Positions 10,200-19,046 of a stretch of 64,000 nt of DNA are shown here, one piece after another. Each line of letters opens with the position of its first letter. Position 1 is the stretch's first letter. Location: the NCBI GenBank assembly GCA_026702845.1, contig JADCLS010000020.1:46476-110475 (forward strand), written 5' to 3'. The DNA is from Candidatus Heimdallarchaeota archaeon (GTDB lineage: Archaea > Asgardarchaeota > Heimdallarchaeia > Heimdallarchaeales > Kariarchaeaceae). The notes below the pieces were generated by a model, which saw nothing but the letters and a program-made list of their open reading frames with translations, was not told where the DNA came from and did no database searches. A program made the translations under genes and the position numbers.

Positions 10200-10227
10200 T
10201 ATTAATAATATTCAAGAAAGGAATGTT

Positions 10228-11355
10228 ATGTATACTTTGAAACATGACCTAAGCAAAATAGAGTTATTCGAGATTGAGATGCCATATGTACACCCTTTCC
10301 GTACATCATTTGGTGAAGAAACCCACAAACAAGCCATAATAGTAAAAATTACTGATTCCGCTGGGAATATTGGTTGGGGTGAAACATCGGTAACTGATAA
10401 TCCAAGTTACTGTTATGAAACAACCAAAACTGCTTGGCATATTCAAAATGATTTTCTCATCCCTATATTGGAAAGGAATAAACGTAAAGGAATTTCTGTA
10501 CATCAAATTTTAAAGGAGTTTGCTCCAGTTAGGGGACATGAATTTGCAAAAGCAGGGATTGAATCCTCACTATTGGCGTTACTCGCTGTTCAATATGATA
10601 TACCATTGAGTAAGTTATATGGTAGTACTAAAACAAAAATTCCCACCGGTGTCTCTATAGGGATCCAAAAATCAGTAGATTATCTTGTTGAACGGGTGGG
10701 AGAATTTTTGGAAAAAGGATATAAGAGAATTAAAATCAAAATTGAACCTGGTTGGGATATCGAACCCATTAAGAGACTTAGAACTGAATTTGGCAATATT
10801 GCATTAATGGTGGATGCAAATTCAGCCTATACGCTTGATGATCTCTCAACTCTAAAAGCAATTGATGAGTTTGAACTTACAATGATAGAACAACCACTGG
10901 CGTATAATGATTTACTTGAGCATAAAAAACTGCAATCCCAATTAAAAACAGCAGTTTGCTTGGATGAACCCATACATAATCCACGAGATGGTATTCTTTC
11001 TATTGAGAATGATTGTGGTCGTATTATCAATATTAAACCTGCGAGGGTAGGAGGTTATCTAAATGCAATAAAAATAGCAGAAGCCTTGGGCCAAGGGAAG
11101 GTATGGTGTGGGGGTATGTTGGAGACTGGTATTGGACGAATCCATAATGTTGTTTTACAGGCGAGAGAGGAATTCATTATTCCAGGAGATACATCAGGAA
11201 GCGATCGATACTTCCATGAGGATATCATTGAGCCACCTGTTAGAGTGGATAAAGATGGGTTTATTGAAGTACCTACTAATCCTGGATTAGGTATATCAGT
11301 TCTAGAAGAAAGAATTGTGCGATTCAGCAGACAGGTTATCTCTTATAATCTTTAA
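10228..11355 (+). CDS. Enolase-superfamily o-succinylbenzoate synthase / N-succinylamino acid racemase
   Basis: This is a muconate-cycloisomerase-type enzyme of 375 residues, a normal length. The catalytic Lys pair appears in RIKIKIEPGWD. Metal ligands are in LMVDANSAYT (Asp), MIEQPLAYND (Glu) and CLDEPIHN (Asp). The second base is in INIKPARVGGYLNA (Lys), and the barrel ends with WCGGMLETGIGR. These are the OSBS/NSAR family signatures. No other menaquinone genes lie nearby, while a COG3375-type GNAT sits immediately upstream, so racemisation of N-succinylamino acids looks more likely than menaquinone synthesis. The matching desuccinylase is not in the window. A GAAAGGA stretch precedes the ATG. 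The 3' end overlaps the converging membrane-protein gene by 4 bases. Confidence 0.85.
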   Translation: MYTLKHDLSKIELFEIEMPYVHPFRTSFGEETHKQAIIVKITDSAGNIGWGETSVTDNPSYCYETTKTAWHIQNDFLIPILERNKRKGISVHQILKEFAPVRGHEFAKAGIESSLLALLAVQYDIPLSKLYGSTKTKIPTGVSIGIQKSVDYLVERVGEFLEKGYKRIKIKIEPGWDIEPIKRLRTEFGNIALMVDANSAYTLDDLSTLKAIDEFELTMIEQPLAYNDLLEHKKLQSQLKTAVCLDEPIHNPRDGILSIENDCGRIINIKPARVGGYLNAIKIAEALGQGKVWCGGMLETGIGRIHNVVLQAREEFIIPGDTSGSDRYFHEDIIEPPVRVDKDGFIEVPTNPGLGISVLEERIVRFSRQVISYNL

Positions 11356-12776
11356 CCAATAAATATACTTTGAACAACAGGTAAGGCTATACCCCCAAGA
11401 GCTGATAATTTGGGAGCAAAAGTTTTCACATACCATGAGATTGATTTGGTGAATTTCATTTCTATACTTCTCCCCATAACCATTCCTGATACTTCTTCTT
11501 CTGCCTGAATGGTTACAACTTTGAATCCAAATCCATTGGGTTTGAATCTGAACCAAATAGCATCACCAACTTGTAATATGGTCGAAAGTAATGAAAGAAT
11601 ATCTTCACCATCAGCGATAAATTCTGGTCGTACTTGTGGATATATTTGGTCCATATTATCTAGTGGGATACTGATTTTTTGTTCGTGTGGATGTACTGAA
11701 TCAATATCTGATTTAAACATAACATGTACTTTTTTCTTTTTATCATTAGTGCCATTGAGGAAATAGGCGATTAAACCTGCAGATTCAGATACGCTTCCTT
11801 GGTTAGTCTGTGCTGAAACAGTGAAATAGAGCTCCTTTTCTGTGAATTCTGCATAATTGTCCATCAAGTTAATGAGTAACCTATCTACTAGCCTAAATAC
11901 TTCAGGAGATTCCTTTTCAATTATTTTCACGATTTCCTTTATCTCTTCCCATGAAATTCCTGTCGTTTCACCTGTGATAAACCGATCCAATTTTTCAATT
12001 CCAATAAGTTCAGAAATTTCGCTATGGACAACTTCCTCATCAACAGTATCTGGAATTGAATTAGCGAGGTATGCTAGTAGAAATATTTTCTCCTTTGCTC
12101 TTTCTAATACACTGATTGCATCTGCATTTGATTCAACCTCATAAACCAATAAATCTGAAAGATTTGAAGTCCAATCATCTATGGCCATATACGTAATAGG
12201 ATCTAAATAAGTTAGAACGACATCATTTATCAAATTATCTAGAATTAAAGGAAAACTATCGGGTTCATAAAAGCTGAGTAATCCTCCCACCTCGAGTGCA
12301 GACCCCTCTGGATAATCAACTAGGAAAACAGCACTTATTGTGATAAAAGCCATCGTTATTGCCATTGTAGCAACAGATGCAGCATTTAATCCCACATCGG
12401 AGATACTCAAGATGAAAATAAGTAAAGAAAGGATGGACGCTATGGTAACTAGAATCGATTTATTTTTTGCTGCAGATATTGACTCCATGAGTTCAGTATA
12501 TCCACGTACACCTTGCATTGGACGTCCAGCTTTTTGATGTTGATATAGTTCCTTCTTGAAACTCATCTCGACTAATATACCATTGATTGAATAAATAGAG
12601 GATATAAGTACAAATAAAACCCAGAGTACTAAAATTATATAACTTGTGTTTCTAGCGAGTTCGGTGGGATTAAAACCGACAACAATGAGGATAAAAAATA
12701 TGATTAGGGAGATACAAATCATGATGTATTTATTATACAGCCTACTCAATGTATTTATGATGGCAGCGTAACTCAT
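11352..12776 (-). CDS. Uncharacterised four-helix membrane protein with large cytoplasmic domain
   Basis: I do not recognise the family. The N-terminus has two hydrophobic spans (about 18-36 and 43-66), then a basic loop (KKELYQHQKAGRP), then two more spans (about 106-125 and 130-152). The remaining 320 residues are soluble: an acidic helical part up to about residue 300, then a beta-rich part (ELYFTVSAQTNQG onward). A final hydrophobic stretch (LGGIALPVVQSIFIG) could touch the membrane. There is no signal peptide or catalytic motif that I can name. It stands alone between converging and diverging neighbours. Confidence 0.7.
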   Translation of the reverse strand: MSYAAIINTLSRLYNKYIMICISLIIFFILIVVGFNPTELARNTSYIILVLWVLFVLISSIYSINGILVEMSFKKELYQHQKAGRPMQGVRGYTELMESISAAKNKSILVTIASILSLLIFILSISDVGLNAASVATMAITMAFITISAVFLVDYPEGSALEVGGLLSFYEPDSFPLILDNLINDVVLTYLDPITYMAIDDWTSNLSDLLVYEVESNADAISVLERAKEKIFLLAYLANSIPDTVDEEVVHSEISELIGIEKLDRFITGETTGISWEEIKEIVKIIEKESPEVFRLVDRLLINLMDNYAEFTEKELYFTVSAQTNQGSVSESAGLIAYFLNGTNDKKKKVHVMFKSDIDSVHPHEQKISIPLDNMDQIYPQVRPEFIADGEDILSLLSTILQVGDAIWFRFKPNGFGFKVVTIQAEEEVSGMVMGRSIEMKFTKSISWYVKTFAPKLSALGGIALPVVQSIFIG

Positions 12777-12958
12777 TTGATACCAGTTAAAGGTGAGAAA
12801 ATAAATCTTTCAAAAAAATAATATTGAATATTATAAAATTCTTCATTCATCTAGACAATAAATCTAATACACACTGTATTTTTTTATCTCTGAAATGAGA
12901 TTAAGAAATATTGCTTGATACAATGATATTTATAGGTGAATCACCATATTTCATTAAT

Positions 12959-13285
12959 ATGATCTGCAAATACTGCAATTTCAATAATGTGCAGCCAACG
13001 ATTTATTGTACTAAATGTGGTAAGCAAATCGGAACATTAGTTGAAGAACCTAATTTTCTTAATCCATCTCTGAAATATGTTGGTCCTAAGAAGTTTGTGA
13101 GACCAAGAGAAAGAAGGATCATTGCTGGTGTTTGTGTAGCATTAGCTGATTATTATAATATCGATGTGCTAGTTATACGTCTTGCTTTTATGTTATTATC
13201 ATTTGTGGGCGGGATCGGTTTCATTATCTATCTAGTATTAATTGGGATTATCCCTGAAAGTCAACTGGATCCTTGGTCAGAGTAG
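12959..13285 (+). CDS. Zinc-ribbon plus PspC-domain membrane protein
   Basis: The N-terminus is a zinc ribbon (CKYC ... CTKC). After a short linker comes a PspC domain: RRIIAGVCVALADYYNIDV, then a hydrophobic segment LVIRLAFMLLSFVGGIGFI and IYLVLIGIIPE. PspC proteins are small inner-membrane proteins linked to envelope stress in bacteria and are common as stand-alone genes in archaea. I chose the ATG at 12959 because it places the zinc ribbon at the N-terminus; a TTG at 12911 is possible but adds 16 unlike residues. The 3' end overlaps the opposite gene by 25 bases. Confidence 0.8.
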   Translation: MICKYCNFNNVQPTIYCTKCGKQIGTLVEEPNFLNPSLKYVGPKKFVRPRERRIIAGVCVALADYYNIDVLVIRLAFMLLSFVGGIGFIIYLVLIGIIPESQLDPWSE

Positions 13286-13998
13286 TTTATTATAGGATAA
13301 AATTTGATATCTGTGCTAATTGCATCAGTTTGAATTTTCATAGGTGTCATCTCATAATAGTAATATCCCTCGTTTAGTTTATCAAAGTAGGCTAATTCAA
13401 TAATAATTCTCTTTTCATTTTCAAAGAAATACTTGTGTCCCCATAGTTCCTTATCTGTCTCCCGATCAATTGAGGGGAGATCTAGCATAAGAACTTCAAT
13501 ACCCTTAGTATGAAATAGTTTAGCTACTTTGGTAGAGATATACAAGGGATCTGTATTAGTGTAGTTTATATCAGGTTTATCAACAGAATACTTTGATTTG
13601 ATCGCAACTCTCCTTACCTTTTTATCAAAAATCGCAGATGTATGTTCTATTTCTATGCATTCTGAATCCAATTCGCTTAGGTCAAGGAGGAAAATAATAC
13701 CACTAAATAGTGATTCAGGAATCAAATCCAATGATATTCCATCCTCTGAAACATGTAATGAACTTTCAACATGAGTGAATGTGTGCGGTATATAGGAATG
13801 AATATTTACGTTACAAGAAGCTCCCTCACTTATTAACCCTATAAAATCTCCTCGTGAATATGATTTAACAGAATAGTCTGGTAAGTCAAATGCCTTAGGT
13901 TCAGATCTTGGATTGATAGAGATGATCCTACTAACACTAATTCCTTTACCCAGAGCGTAGGTGCGTTTATTAATGGTAATAGATAATGAGTAATCCAT
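13261..13998 (-). CDS. Uncharacterised beta-rich protein
   Basis: I do not recognise this protein. It is soluble, without signal peptide or membrane span, and rich in predicted strands in the first two thirds (for example YALGKGISVSRIISI, YSRGDFIGLIS). The C-terminal third reads alpha/beta (HTKGIEVLMLDLPSIDRETD). It could be a small regulatory or binding protein. It converges on the PspC gene and their coding ends overlap by 25 bases, so their 3' UTRs must be antisense to one another. Confidence 0.65.
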   Translation of the reverse strand: MDYSLSITINKRTYALGKGISVSRIISINPRSEPKAFDLPDYSVKSYSRGDFIGLISEGASCNVNIHSYIPHTFTHVESSLHVSEDGISLDLIPESLFSGIIFLLDLSELDSECIEIEHTSAIFDKKVRRVAIKSKYSVDKPDINYTNTDPLYISTKVAKLFHTKGIEVLMLDLPSIDRETDKELWGHKYFFENEKRIIIELAYFDKLNEGYYYYEMTPMKIQTDAISTDIKFYPIINYSDQGSS

Positions 13999-14126
13999 AA
14001 ATATTGGTTAAAATAATACTATTACTCTTTTATTCTAAGTTTTACCTTTTTTGACAATTATTTCTAATCAACGATAAAATTTGAATTTACACTATATTCT
14101 TTTTATTATTACACCGGCTATGCAAA

Positions 14127-14138
14127 ATTTATATATAT
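14127..14138 (+). promoter_or_regulatory. TATA box of the hybrid histidine kinase gene
   Basis: ATTTATATATAT lies about 32 bases before the GTG start at 14165 and is preceded by purines (GCAAA) that could serve as a BRE. Transcription would begin near 14158-14162, leaving a leader of only a few bases. This supports the GTG as the start. Confidence 0.5.
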
Positions 14139-14164
14139 TCGAGTTAGTTAAAATTCGTAATTAG

Positions 14165-15670
14165 GTGAGTTTCTTGAGCACATATGAGAAGTTCTTCAAT
14201 GGTTTCAACCAAGGAATCATAATATTTAATGGTAAGGGAGAAATAGTTGAGATAAACCCCGAAGTAAAGAATATTCTAAATCAAAATAAGAGTGAAATAA
14301 TCGGTAAAAATATTGCAGACTTACTAGAGATTGAATTGCTTGATAAAACTGTTTTAGAGGCATTTTCAAGGGGAAATTCAATCGAGAATGTAGAATTTTC
14401 AATTAATAAGGAACATGGTTTAATCAATTTAATTTTATATGCATATGAATTGGAGAAAGGATTGGGATATATTATACTACGAGACCTTGCTTACGTCAAG
14501 GATGTGCAGGAAAAAATTCAACTTGAACAATCAATGAATTTACTTGGAATCATGGCTAGAGGAATAGCCCATGATTTCAATAATTTATTAATGGGAATTA
14601 GTGGAAGTCTAAATTTACTGATATTGGATTCAAAATCATTAACTCAATCCCAACGAAAATTCGTTCTAGATGCTCAAAAAGCCTTATTTCAGGCAACAGG
14701 ATTGGTTAAGCAATTCCAATACCTAGCTAGAGATGAGCAATCAAGAAATATCAAAGTAGATCTATATTCAGCTGTTAAGAATGTTTTCTCTTTTCTTGAT
14801 AGAACTTCCTCTAAGGTCATTGAGAAGAAAATAAATTTCAATCCAGGAACAATTTTTGTTTTTGCAGATCCTGTTAAGATGAATCAAGTTATTCTAAATT
14901 TAGCAAATAATTCCATTAATGCGATGGGAAATAGATCTGCTGAGGCTCATAATTATATTTCAGTATCTGCTAATTATGCAGAAGAAGGGGTTGTGCTGAA
15001 GAAGGGAATGATGGGCAGAAAATACATCCATGTCAAAATTGAGGATAATGGTGTAGGTATACCAAAGGATAGGCTGGATAAGATATTTATTCCCTTTTAT
15101 TCTTCACAGGATAAAGCTCAGAAAGGTCATATGAGAGGATTGGGTTTACCAATAACATATGATATAATAACAAGACAATTTGAGGGGCTTATTGAAATTG
15201 AATCAGCAGAAGGAGAGTCTACCACCGTTCATTTATTCCTTCCCGGTGAAGGTTTCAAGGAATTGGAGAAGATAGAACATGTACAAGAAGAACTTCCAAA
15301 GGGATCCGAAACAATCCTTATTGCAGATGATGAACATACTGTACGAAATGTACTCACAATCTCCCTTCAAAAACTAGGATATAAAGTACATGCTGCACAA
15401 GATGGTGAAGAATGTATTGAGAAGTACAACGAGTTTGCTGATGATATTTCAGTATTAGTTCTTGATATCACCATGCCAAAAATGTCTGGTGTGGAAGTAA
15501 TGACTAAAGTTCGGAAGATGAATCCAAAAGCCAAAATAATTATATCAAGTGGGCATACTGAGGATGAAATTCATCAGGGTATTCTCTCCAAAGCAGATGG
15601 GCATCTAAATAAACCATATGATACACAAGTATTGGCCTCCACCCTTCGTCGTGTAATTGAGAAGGATTAA
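14165..15670 (+). CDS. Hybrid sensor histidine kinase (PAS-HisKA-HATPase-REC)
   Basis: This is a soluble two-component sensor. A PAS domain occupies about 8-110 (FNGFNQGIIIFNGKGEIVEI). The phospho-acceptor His is in GIAHDFNNLL (about 136). The ATP-binding domain has the N box NLANNSINAM (about 245-254), DNGVGIP (about 294-300) and GLGLP (about 325-329). A receiver domain follows from about 382, with acidic pair IADDE, phospho-acceptor Asp in LVLDITMP (about 434) and Lys in LNKPYD (about 483). There are no membrane spans, so it senses a cytoplasmic signal. The HDFNN form of the H box is typical of hybrid kinases in Deltaproteobacteria and archaea, suggesting ancient transfer from bacteria. No separate response regulator lies nearby. 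Confidence 0.92.
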   Translation: MSFLSTYEKFFNGFNQGIIIFNGKGEIVEINPEVKNILNQNKSEIIGKNIADLLEIELLDKTVLEAFSRGNSIENVEFSINKEHGLINLILYAYELEKGLGYIILRDLAYVKDVQEKIQLEQSMNLLGIMARGIAHDFNNLLMGISGSLNLLILDSKSLTQSQRKFVLDAQKALFQATGLVKQFQYLARDEQSRNIKVDLYSAVKNVFSFLDRTSSKVIEKKINFNPGTIFVFADPVKMNQVILNLANNSINAMGNRSAEAHNYISVSANYAEEGVVLKKGMMGRKYIHVKIEDNGVGIPKDRLDKIFIPFYSSQDKAQKGHMRGLGLPITYDIITRQFEGLIEIESAEGESTTVHLFLPGEGFKELEKIEHVQEELPKGSETILIADDEHTVRNVLTISLQKLGYKVHAAQDGEECIEKYNEFADDISVLVLDITMPKMSGVEVMTKVRKMNPKAKIIISSGHTEDEIHQGILSKADGHLNKPYDTQVLASTLRRVIEKD

Positions 15671-15727
15671 CTTTTTTCTACCATTAAGCTGATACATTAA
15701 AAACCTCTTATCTATACAAAATTCTTC

Positions 15728-16354
15728 ATGGAAAATGCAAAAATTACTGAACCTATGACGATGATCACAGATTACATTCTCACAATCGAATCTATTATTT
15801 TCGCTGTTATTCTGTTGATTTATAATAGCAACAGTGCAACCATATATTGGGCCGTGGCATTCATAGCAGCAGGGATATCAGCATTTCTTGGAGGTACATC
15901 CCATGGATTTAAACAATATCTTGGAGAATCTAAAAATTCTGTAATATGGAAATTGACTATGATCTCTATAGGTTTAGGTGCTGTAACAATGCTCTCAGGA
16001 CTTATTTTTACGGTATTATCTCCATCTACAGGTAGAGTATTTTGTATTTGTATTGTCTGGTTTTCTTATTTATTTTATTTATTCAAAATCCGAAATGATG
16101 ATCGTTTCTTACTTGTAATTCTTTTTTATGTACCTTATCTCTTAATTATCTTGATCATCGAACTCATCAATTTACATAATCCCGGTTCAAAATGGATTAT
16201 AATAGGTATTATCACTACCTTTACTGCTTTTGGTGTACAAGTAAGTGGATTTAAAATCCATGAACATTTTAATCATAATGATCTATTTCACGTTATCCAG
16301 ATGATAGGTGTTTACTTCCTATTTCTTGGTTCTAGGGAATTTATTCTACTGTAA
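15728..16354 (+). CDS. Uncharacterised polytopic membrane protein
   Basis: The 208 residues contain about six or seven hydrophobic spans (near 14-32, 38-58, 72-98, 101-118, 126-145, 152-170 and 182-205), with short polar loops. A conserved-looking loop (GGTSHGFKQYL) with His and Lys follows the second span, and another His-rich loop (IHEHFNHNDLFHVIQ) precedes the last, which could bind a metal or a ligand. I cannot assign a transporter family. It lies 57 bases downstream of the hybrid kinase on the same strand and may be co-expressed with it. Its end overlaps the opposite nucleotidyltransferase gene by 14 bases. Confidence 0.7.
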   Translation: MENAKITEPMTMITDYILTIESIIFAVILLIYNSNSATIYWAVAFIAAGISAFLGGTSHGFKQYLGESKNSVIWKLTMISIGLGAVTMLSGLIFTVLSPSTGRVFCICIVWFSYLFYLFKIRNDDRFLLVILFYVPYLLIILIIELINLHNPGSKWIIIGIITTFTAFGVQVSGFKIHEHFNHNDLFHVIQMIGVYFLFLGSREFILL

Positions 16355-17165
16355 ATGCCATTTCAAGTGCTTGTTCCAAAGCAGGAGAAATACTCATTTC
16401 GCTGATCCATAAATTGGGATCTAGCAAGTGAAGCGGAGCTGTTGGTAAATTATACCTAAGGAGATATCTCAAAACATCCTTTAATGATGCAACAGTTTTT
16501 GACCAGTTGCCTGCAGATAAAGATGTTTTGGCATCTTTGAATTCTGTCCACATGATTTCGATTGCCAATTCCTTGTATGCCACATCAACTAGATCCATTA
16601 GATCCAAGGCATATTGTTCACTATAGTCCTGGAGTAATACCACATAATCTTTTTTTCTCGATGTTATTGGTTGACCCTGCAATAATCTCTTCCTTGCCTC
16701 TTCAAATAGAATTAAATCTTCTTCGACCGCCTTTTTTCTCCAACCTGAATCAGGCATGTCTATCTTAGGATTAAGGTAATCAATCAATTCTTGTTTCCAT
16801 GACCATGAATTAGCCATGGCTATTAATTTGTCGGCTAGGTCTTCTTTTTGATAGATGATTAAACTATTTTTCAATCCCAGCAGTGCCATTGAAACATTAT
16901 TTATCTCATCAATATTATTTGGAGAACCTTGGAGTTCAGAAAGTAAAGTATCTTGATCGTATACATAAGCATCAATCTGGAATGAATTAGCATTATATTC
17001 ATGGTTATACATTTCAGTCAACTGATATTTCTTTACAATCATCACATCAATATCCATTGGATCTGAGTGATCTCCTTTTGCCCAAGACCCTATGATGAGG
17101 ATTGCTCCTGTATCATCATCTAATACATGTTCAAGTAGATATTTCTTAACTTCATCTAAAACCAT
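16341..17165 (-). CDS. Nucleotidyltransferase-domain protein (pol-beta/MNT type)
   Basis: The N-terminal 90 residues carry the pol-beta nucleotidyltransferase signature GSWAKGDHSDPMDIDVMIV (Gly-Ser ... Asp-x-Asp), with a third candidate Asp in FQIDAYVYD. The C-terminal 150 residues are helical (WRKKAVEEDLILFEEARKRL) and resemble a HEPN-like or substrate-binding helical bundle. Such proteins transfer a nucleotide to small molecules, RNA or protein; MNT/HEPN systems can be toxin-antitoxin pairs, but here both parts lie in one chain and no partner is seen. The substrate is unknown. Confidence 0.75.
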   Translation of the reverse strand: MVLDEVKKYLLEHVLDDDTGAILIIGSWAKGDHSDPMDIDVMIVKKYQLTEMYNHEYNANSFQIDAYVYDQDTLLSELQGSPNNIDEINNVSMALLGLKNSLIIYQKEDLADKLIAMANSWSWKQELIDYLNPKIDMPDSGWRKKAVEEDLILFEEARKRLLQGQPITSRKKDYVVLLQDYSEQYALDLMDLVDVAYKELAIEIMWTEFKDAKTSLSAGNWSKTVASLKDVLRYLLRYNLPTAPLHLLDPNLWISEMSISPALEQALEMAFTVE

Positions 17166-17250
17166 GAGAGATAAGTTAACATTTAATTAGAAAAACCTTT
17201 CTTACTAGAAATAATAATCAGCTAAGCAGTTAAATACTTGTACGTTTTTC

Positions 17251-17520
17251 CTATTCTTCCATTCGATCAAAGGCAATCAATACCTCTGCAAGTTTGATAG
17301 AGTACCCTTTTGAGATATTGAATTTCTGCCTTAGTTTCCATTCACCTTCTTTATTCTTCTGCCAACCGTATAAGCGTATTTGTTTCTTATTTCCTGTTTC
17401 TACCAATAGAATTGCTTTCAACCAAGAACCTGTCTTAACTAGTGTCTTACCTCTAATGGGTGTAATTCCATCACCAGTGGGAAATCCTTCTGTTTCAGGT
17501 AATAGCTCCTCAATATTCAT
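17251..17520 (-). CDS. Small uncharacterised protein
   Basis: This 89-residue protein has no clear family match by eye. Its core alternates strands with basic and aromatic residues (GSWLKAILLVETGNKK, IRLYGWQKNKEGEWKLRQ) and ends in a helix (KLAEVLIAFDRMEE). The layout is loosely like PC4-type single-stranded nucleic-acid-binding domains, but I would not assign it. I chose the ATG at 17520 over the in-frame TTG at 17529. It lies between the nucleotidyltransferase and dodecin genes, all on the same strand. Confidence 0.6.
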   Translation of the reverse strand: MNIEELLPETEGFPTGDGITPIRGKTLVKTGSWLKAILLVETGNKKQIRLYGWQKNKEGEWKLRQKFNISKGYSIKLAEVLIAFDRMEE

Positions 17521-17588
17521 ATTGATCAAATATATCGCTAATAAATAAAACTTGTTAAGCTAAGCTACTCAATAACATTAAAAGGAAT

Positions 17589-17798
17589 TCATTCTGTTTG
17601 TAGTTTAAAAGAGAGTTTAACTTTCGCTCGAAACATTACGACTTCTCTATCTGATATTTTGGCATCTAGTGTTTCTACTTCAACTCTTCGGATATCCCTA
17701 ATAGTTTTACTGGCGTCTTTCACGACATTTTTGACTGCTTCTTCCCAAGAAATCTCACTCGTTCCAATTACTGTTACTACTTTGTATGAACTAGGCAT
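17589..17798 (-). CDS. Dodecin-family flavin-binding protein
   Basis: The 69-residue protein beginning MPSSYKVVTVIGTSEISW matches dodecin along its whole length: short strand, the helix WEEAVKNVVKDASKTIRDIR, then two long strands (RRVEVETLDAKI and VVMFRAKVKLSFKL). Dodecins form dodecamers that store or buffer flavins, mainly riboflavin in archaea. I use the ATG at 17798 because the in-frame extension to 17870 adds 24 hydrophobic residues unlike any dodecin. Confidence 0.88.
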   Translation of the reverse strand: MPSSYKVVTVIGTSEISWEEAVKNVVKDASKTIRDIRRVEVETLDAKISDREVVMFRAKVKLSFKLQTE

Positions 17799-17873
17799 AA
17801 TAGGGTAGTAATGTATCATTATTTTAAAAATTATTAATTTGAATATCTCCAAGGATAGATAATTTTTCAAAGC

Positions 17874-18839
17874 TTATACTTTGAACCAATATCTATACCA
17901 GTCAAGTGTTTGTTTGATAGCAGTCTCTATTGGTGTATGGCTAAATTCTCCAACAATGGATTTAAACTTTGATCCATCAAGAATAAGAGATTCATTAAAA
18001 ATATATTTTACTTCATGAAACATTTCCGCATCTTTTGAAAATGCAGATCTGATATTGGCTTTCCAAGATTTTTCTTTTTCAAAGGTGTCAAAATTCATCC
18101 CTTCAATTGAATAGATTAGTTTTATAAAATCTTGAGGAGTACTTAATTGACCAGGGTGATGAAGTATAGTATCTGCAGCTTGCGGATTCATTGCTGCCCT
18201 GACCATTACTTCTCCAGCATCTGCTGAGTACATGAATTCATACTCAAGTGAAGGATTATTTCCTTTCCAGGCACAGATTTTTCTTTTGATTGCCTGTTCA
18301 AAAATTGAAGAATAGAATGAATTCAATGCAGCTGGTCCAAAAATGAAAGGAAATCTAATGATAGATAGAGATGCACCTTCAGCAACTGCACGTGCCAATC
18401 TCTGTTCGACAGCTATAGTTAACTGGCCAATTCTTGATTTAGGACGTTGTGGATGTTCTTCTGTAATTCTTCTTGCATCTGTTCTAGCATAAACCAATTT
18501 ATTTCCAGGGAAAACAATTCGAGCACCCAATGCAGCAGCAATGTCAGCAACTTTACTAATCCAGATGGGCATATAGTTGTCATATTTTGAGTAGCTGGTG
18601 GAAAAACAAGGGAAAATGACATCGCTATGTTCACATACAACTGCTAATGCTTGATTAGAATTCATATCTCCCTCCATAACATTAACCCTACCCGGTAATT
18701 TTTCATCAGGATAAAGTGATTTAAATTTCTCAATATCTCTTACGAGGATTTTCGTGGGAATATTCTTTTTGATCAAAGCATCCACGATGGCTTTTCCCAT
18801 TCCTCCTGAGGCTCCAAGAACGACAGCTTGTTCAATCAT
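17874..18839 (-). CDS. NAD(P)-dependent SDR-type epimerase/dehydratase-like protein
   Basis: The N-terminus MIEQAVVLGASGGMGKAIVD is a Rossmann nucleotide-binding motif (GASGGMG). A downstream NMEGDMNS-like Asp and the segment IVFPGNKLVYART fit an extended SDR. The usual catalytic YxxxK is not evident (near SRIGQLTIAVEQRLA), so it may be an atypical SDR (NmrA-like) acting as a reductase or sensor. The C-terminal half resembles the substrate domain of extended SDRs. I start at the ATG at 18839, next to the Rossmann strand; an ATG at 18860 is also possible. Function and substrate unknown. Confidence 0.78.
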   Translation of the reverse strand: MIEQAVVLGASGGMGKAIVDALIKKNIPTKILVRDIEKFKSLYPDEKLPGRVNVMEGDMNSNQALAVVCEHSDVIFPCFSTSYSKYDNYMPIWISKVADIAAALGARIVFPGNKLVYARTDARRITEEHPQRPKSRIGQLTIAVEQRLARAVAEGASLSIIRFPFIFGPAALNSFYSSIFEQAIKRKICAWKGNNPSLEYEFMYSADAGEVMVRAAMNPQAADTILHHPGQLSTPQDFIKLIYSIEGMNFDTFEKEKSWKANIRSAFSKDAEMFHEVKYIFNESLILDGSKFKSIVGEFSHTPIETAIKQTLDWYRYWFKV

Positions 18840-19046
18840 AAATACACTGTAGGACTTCATATCTTCAACTTTTCTAGGAAAAGTTAACTAAATCTTCCAT
18901 TTTGAAGAAAATCTCTCAATAATTTGTGTGTTATGTATGAATGTATGTTATTTGTCTGGAAACATAGCATTCATAGATAACGTTAAAGCTAGCTTTATTT
19001 AAAAAGAAATATAACAAAAGGTATAGAAATTTAGGTGTGAAAAATT

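Noticed and set aside
17799..17870. An N-terminal extension of dodecin
   Set aside because: The added residues are hydrophobic and unlike dodecins, and the ATG at 17798 gives a full-length family member.
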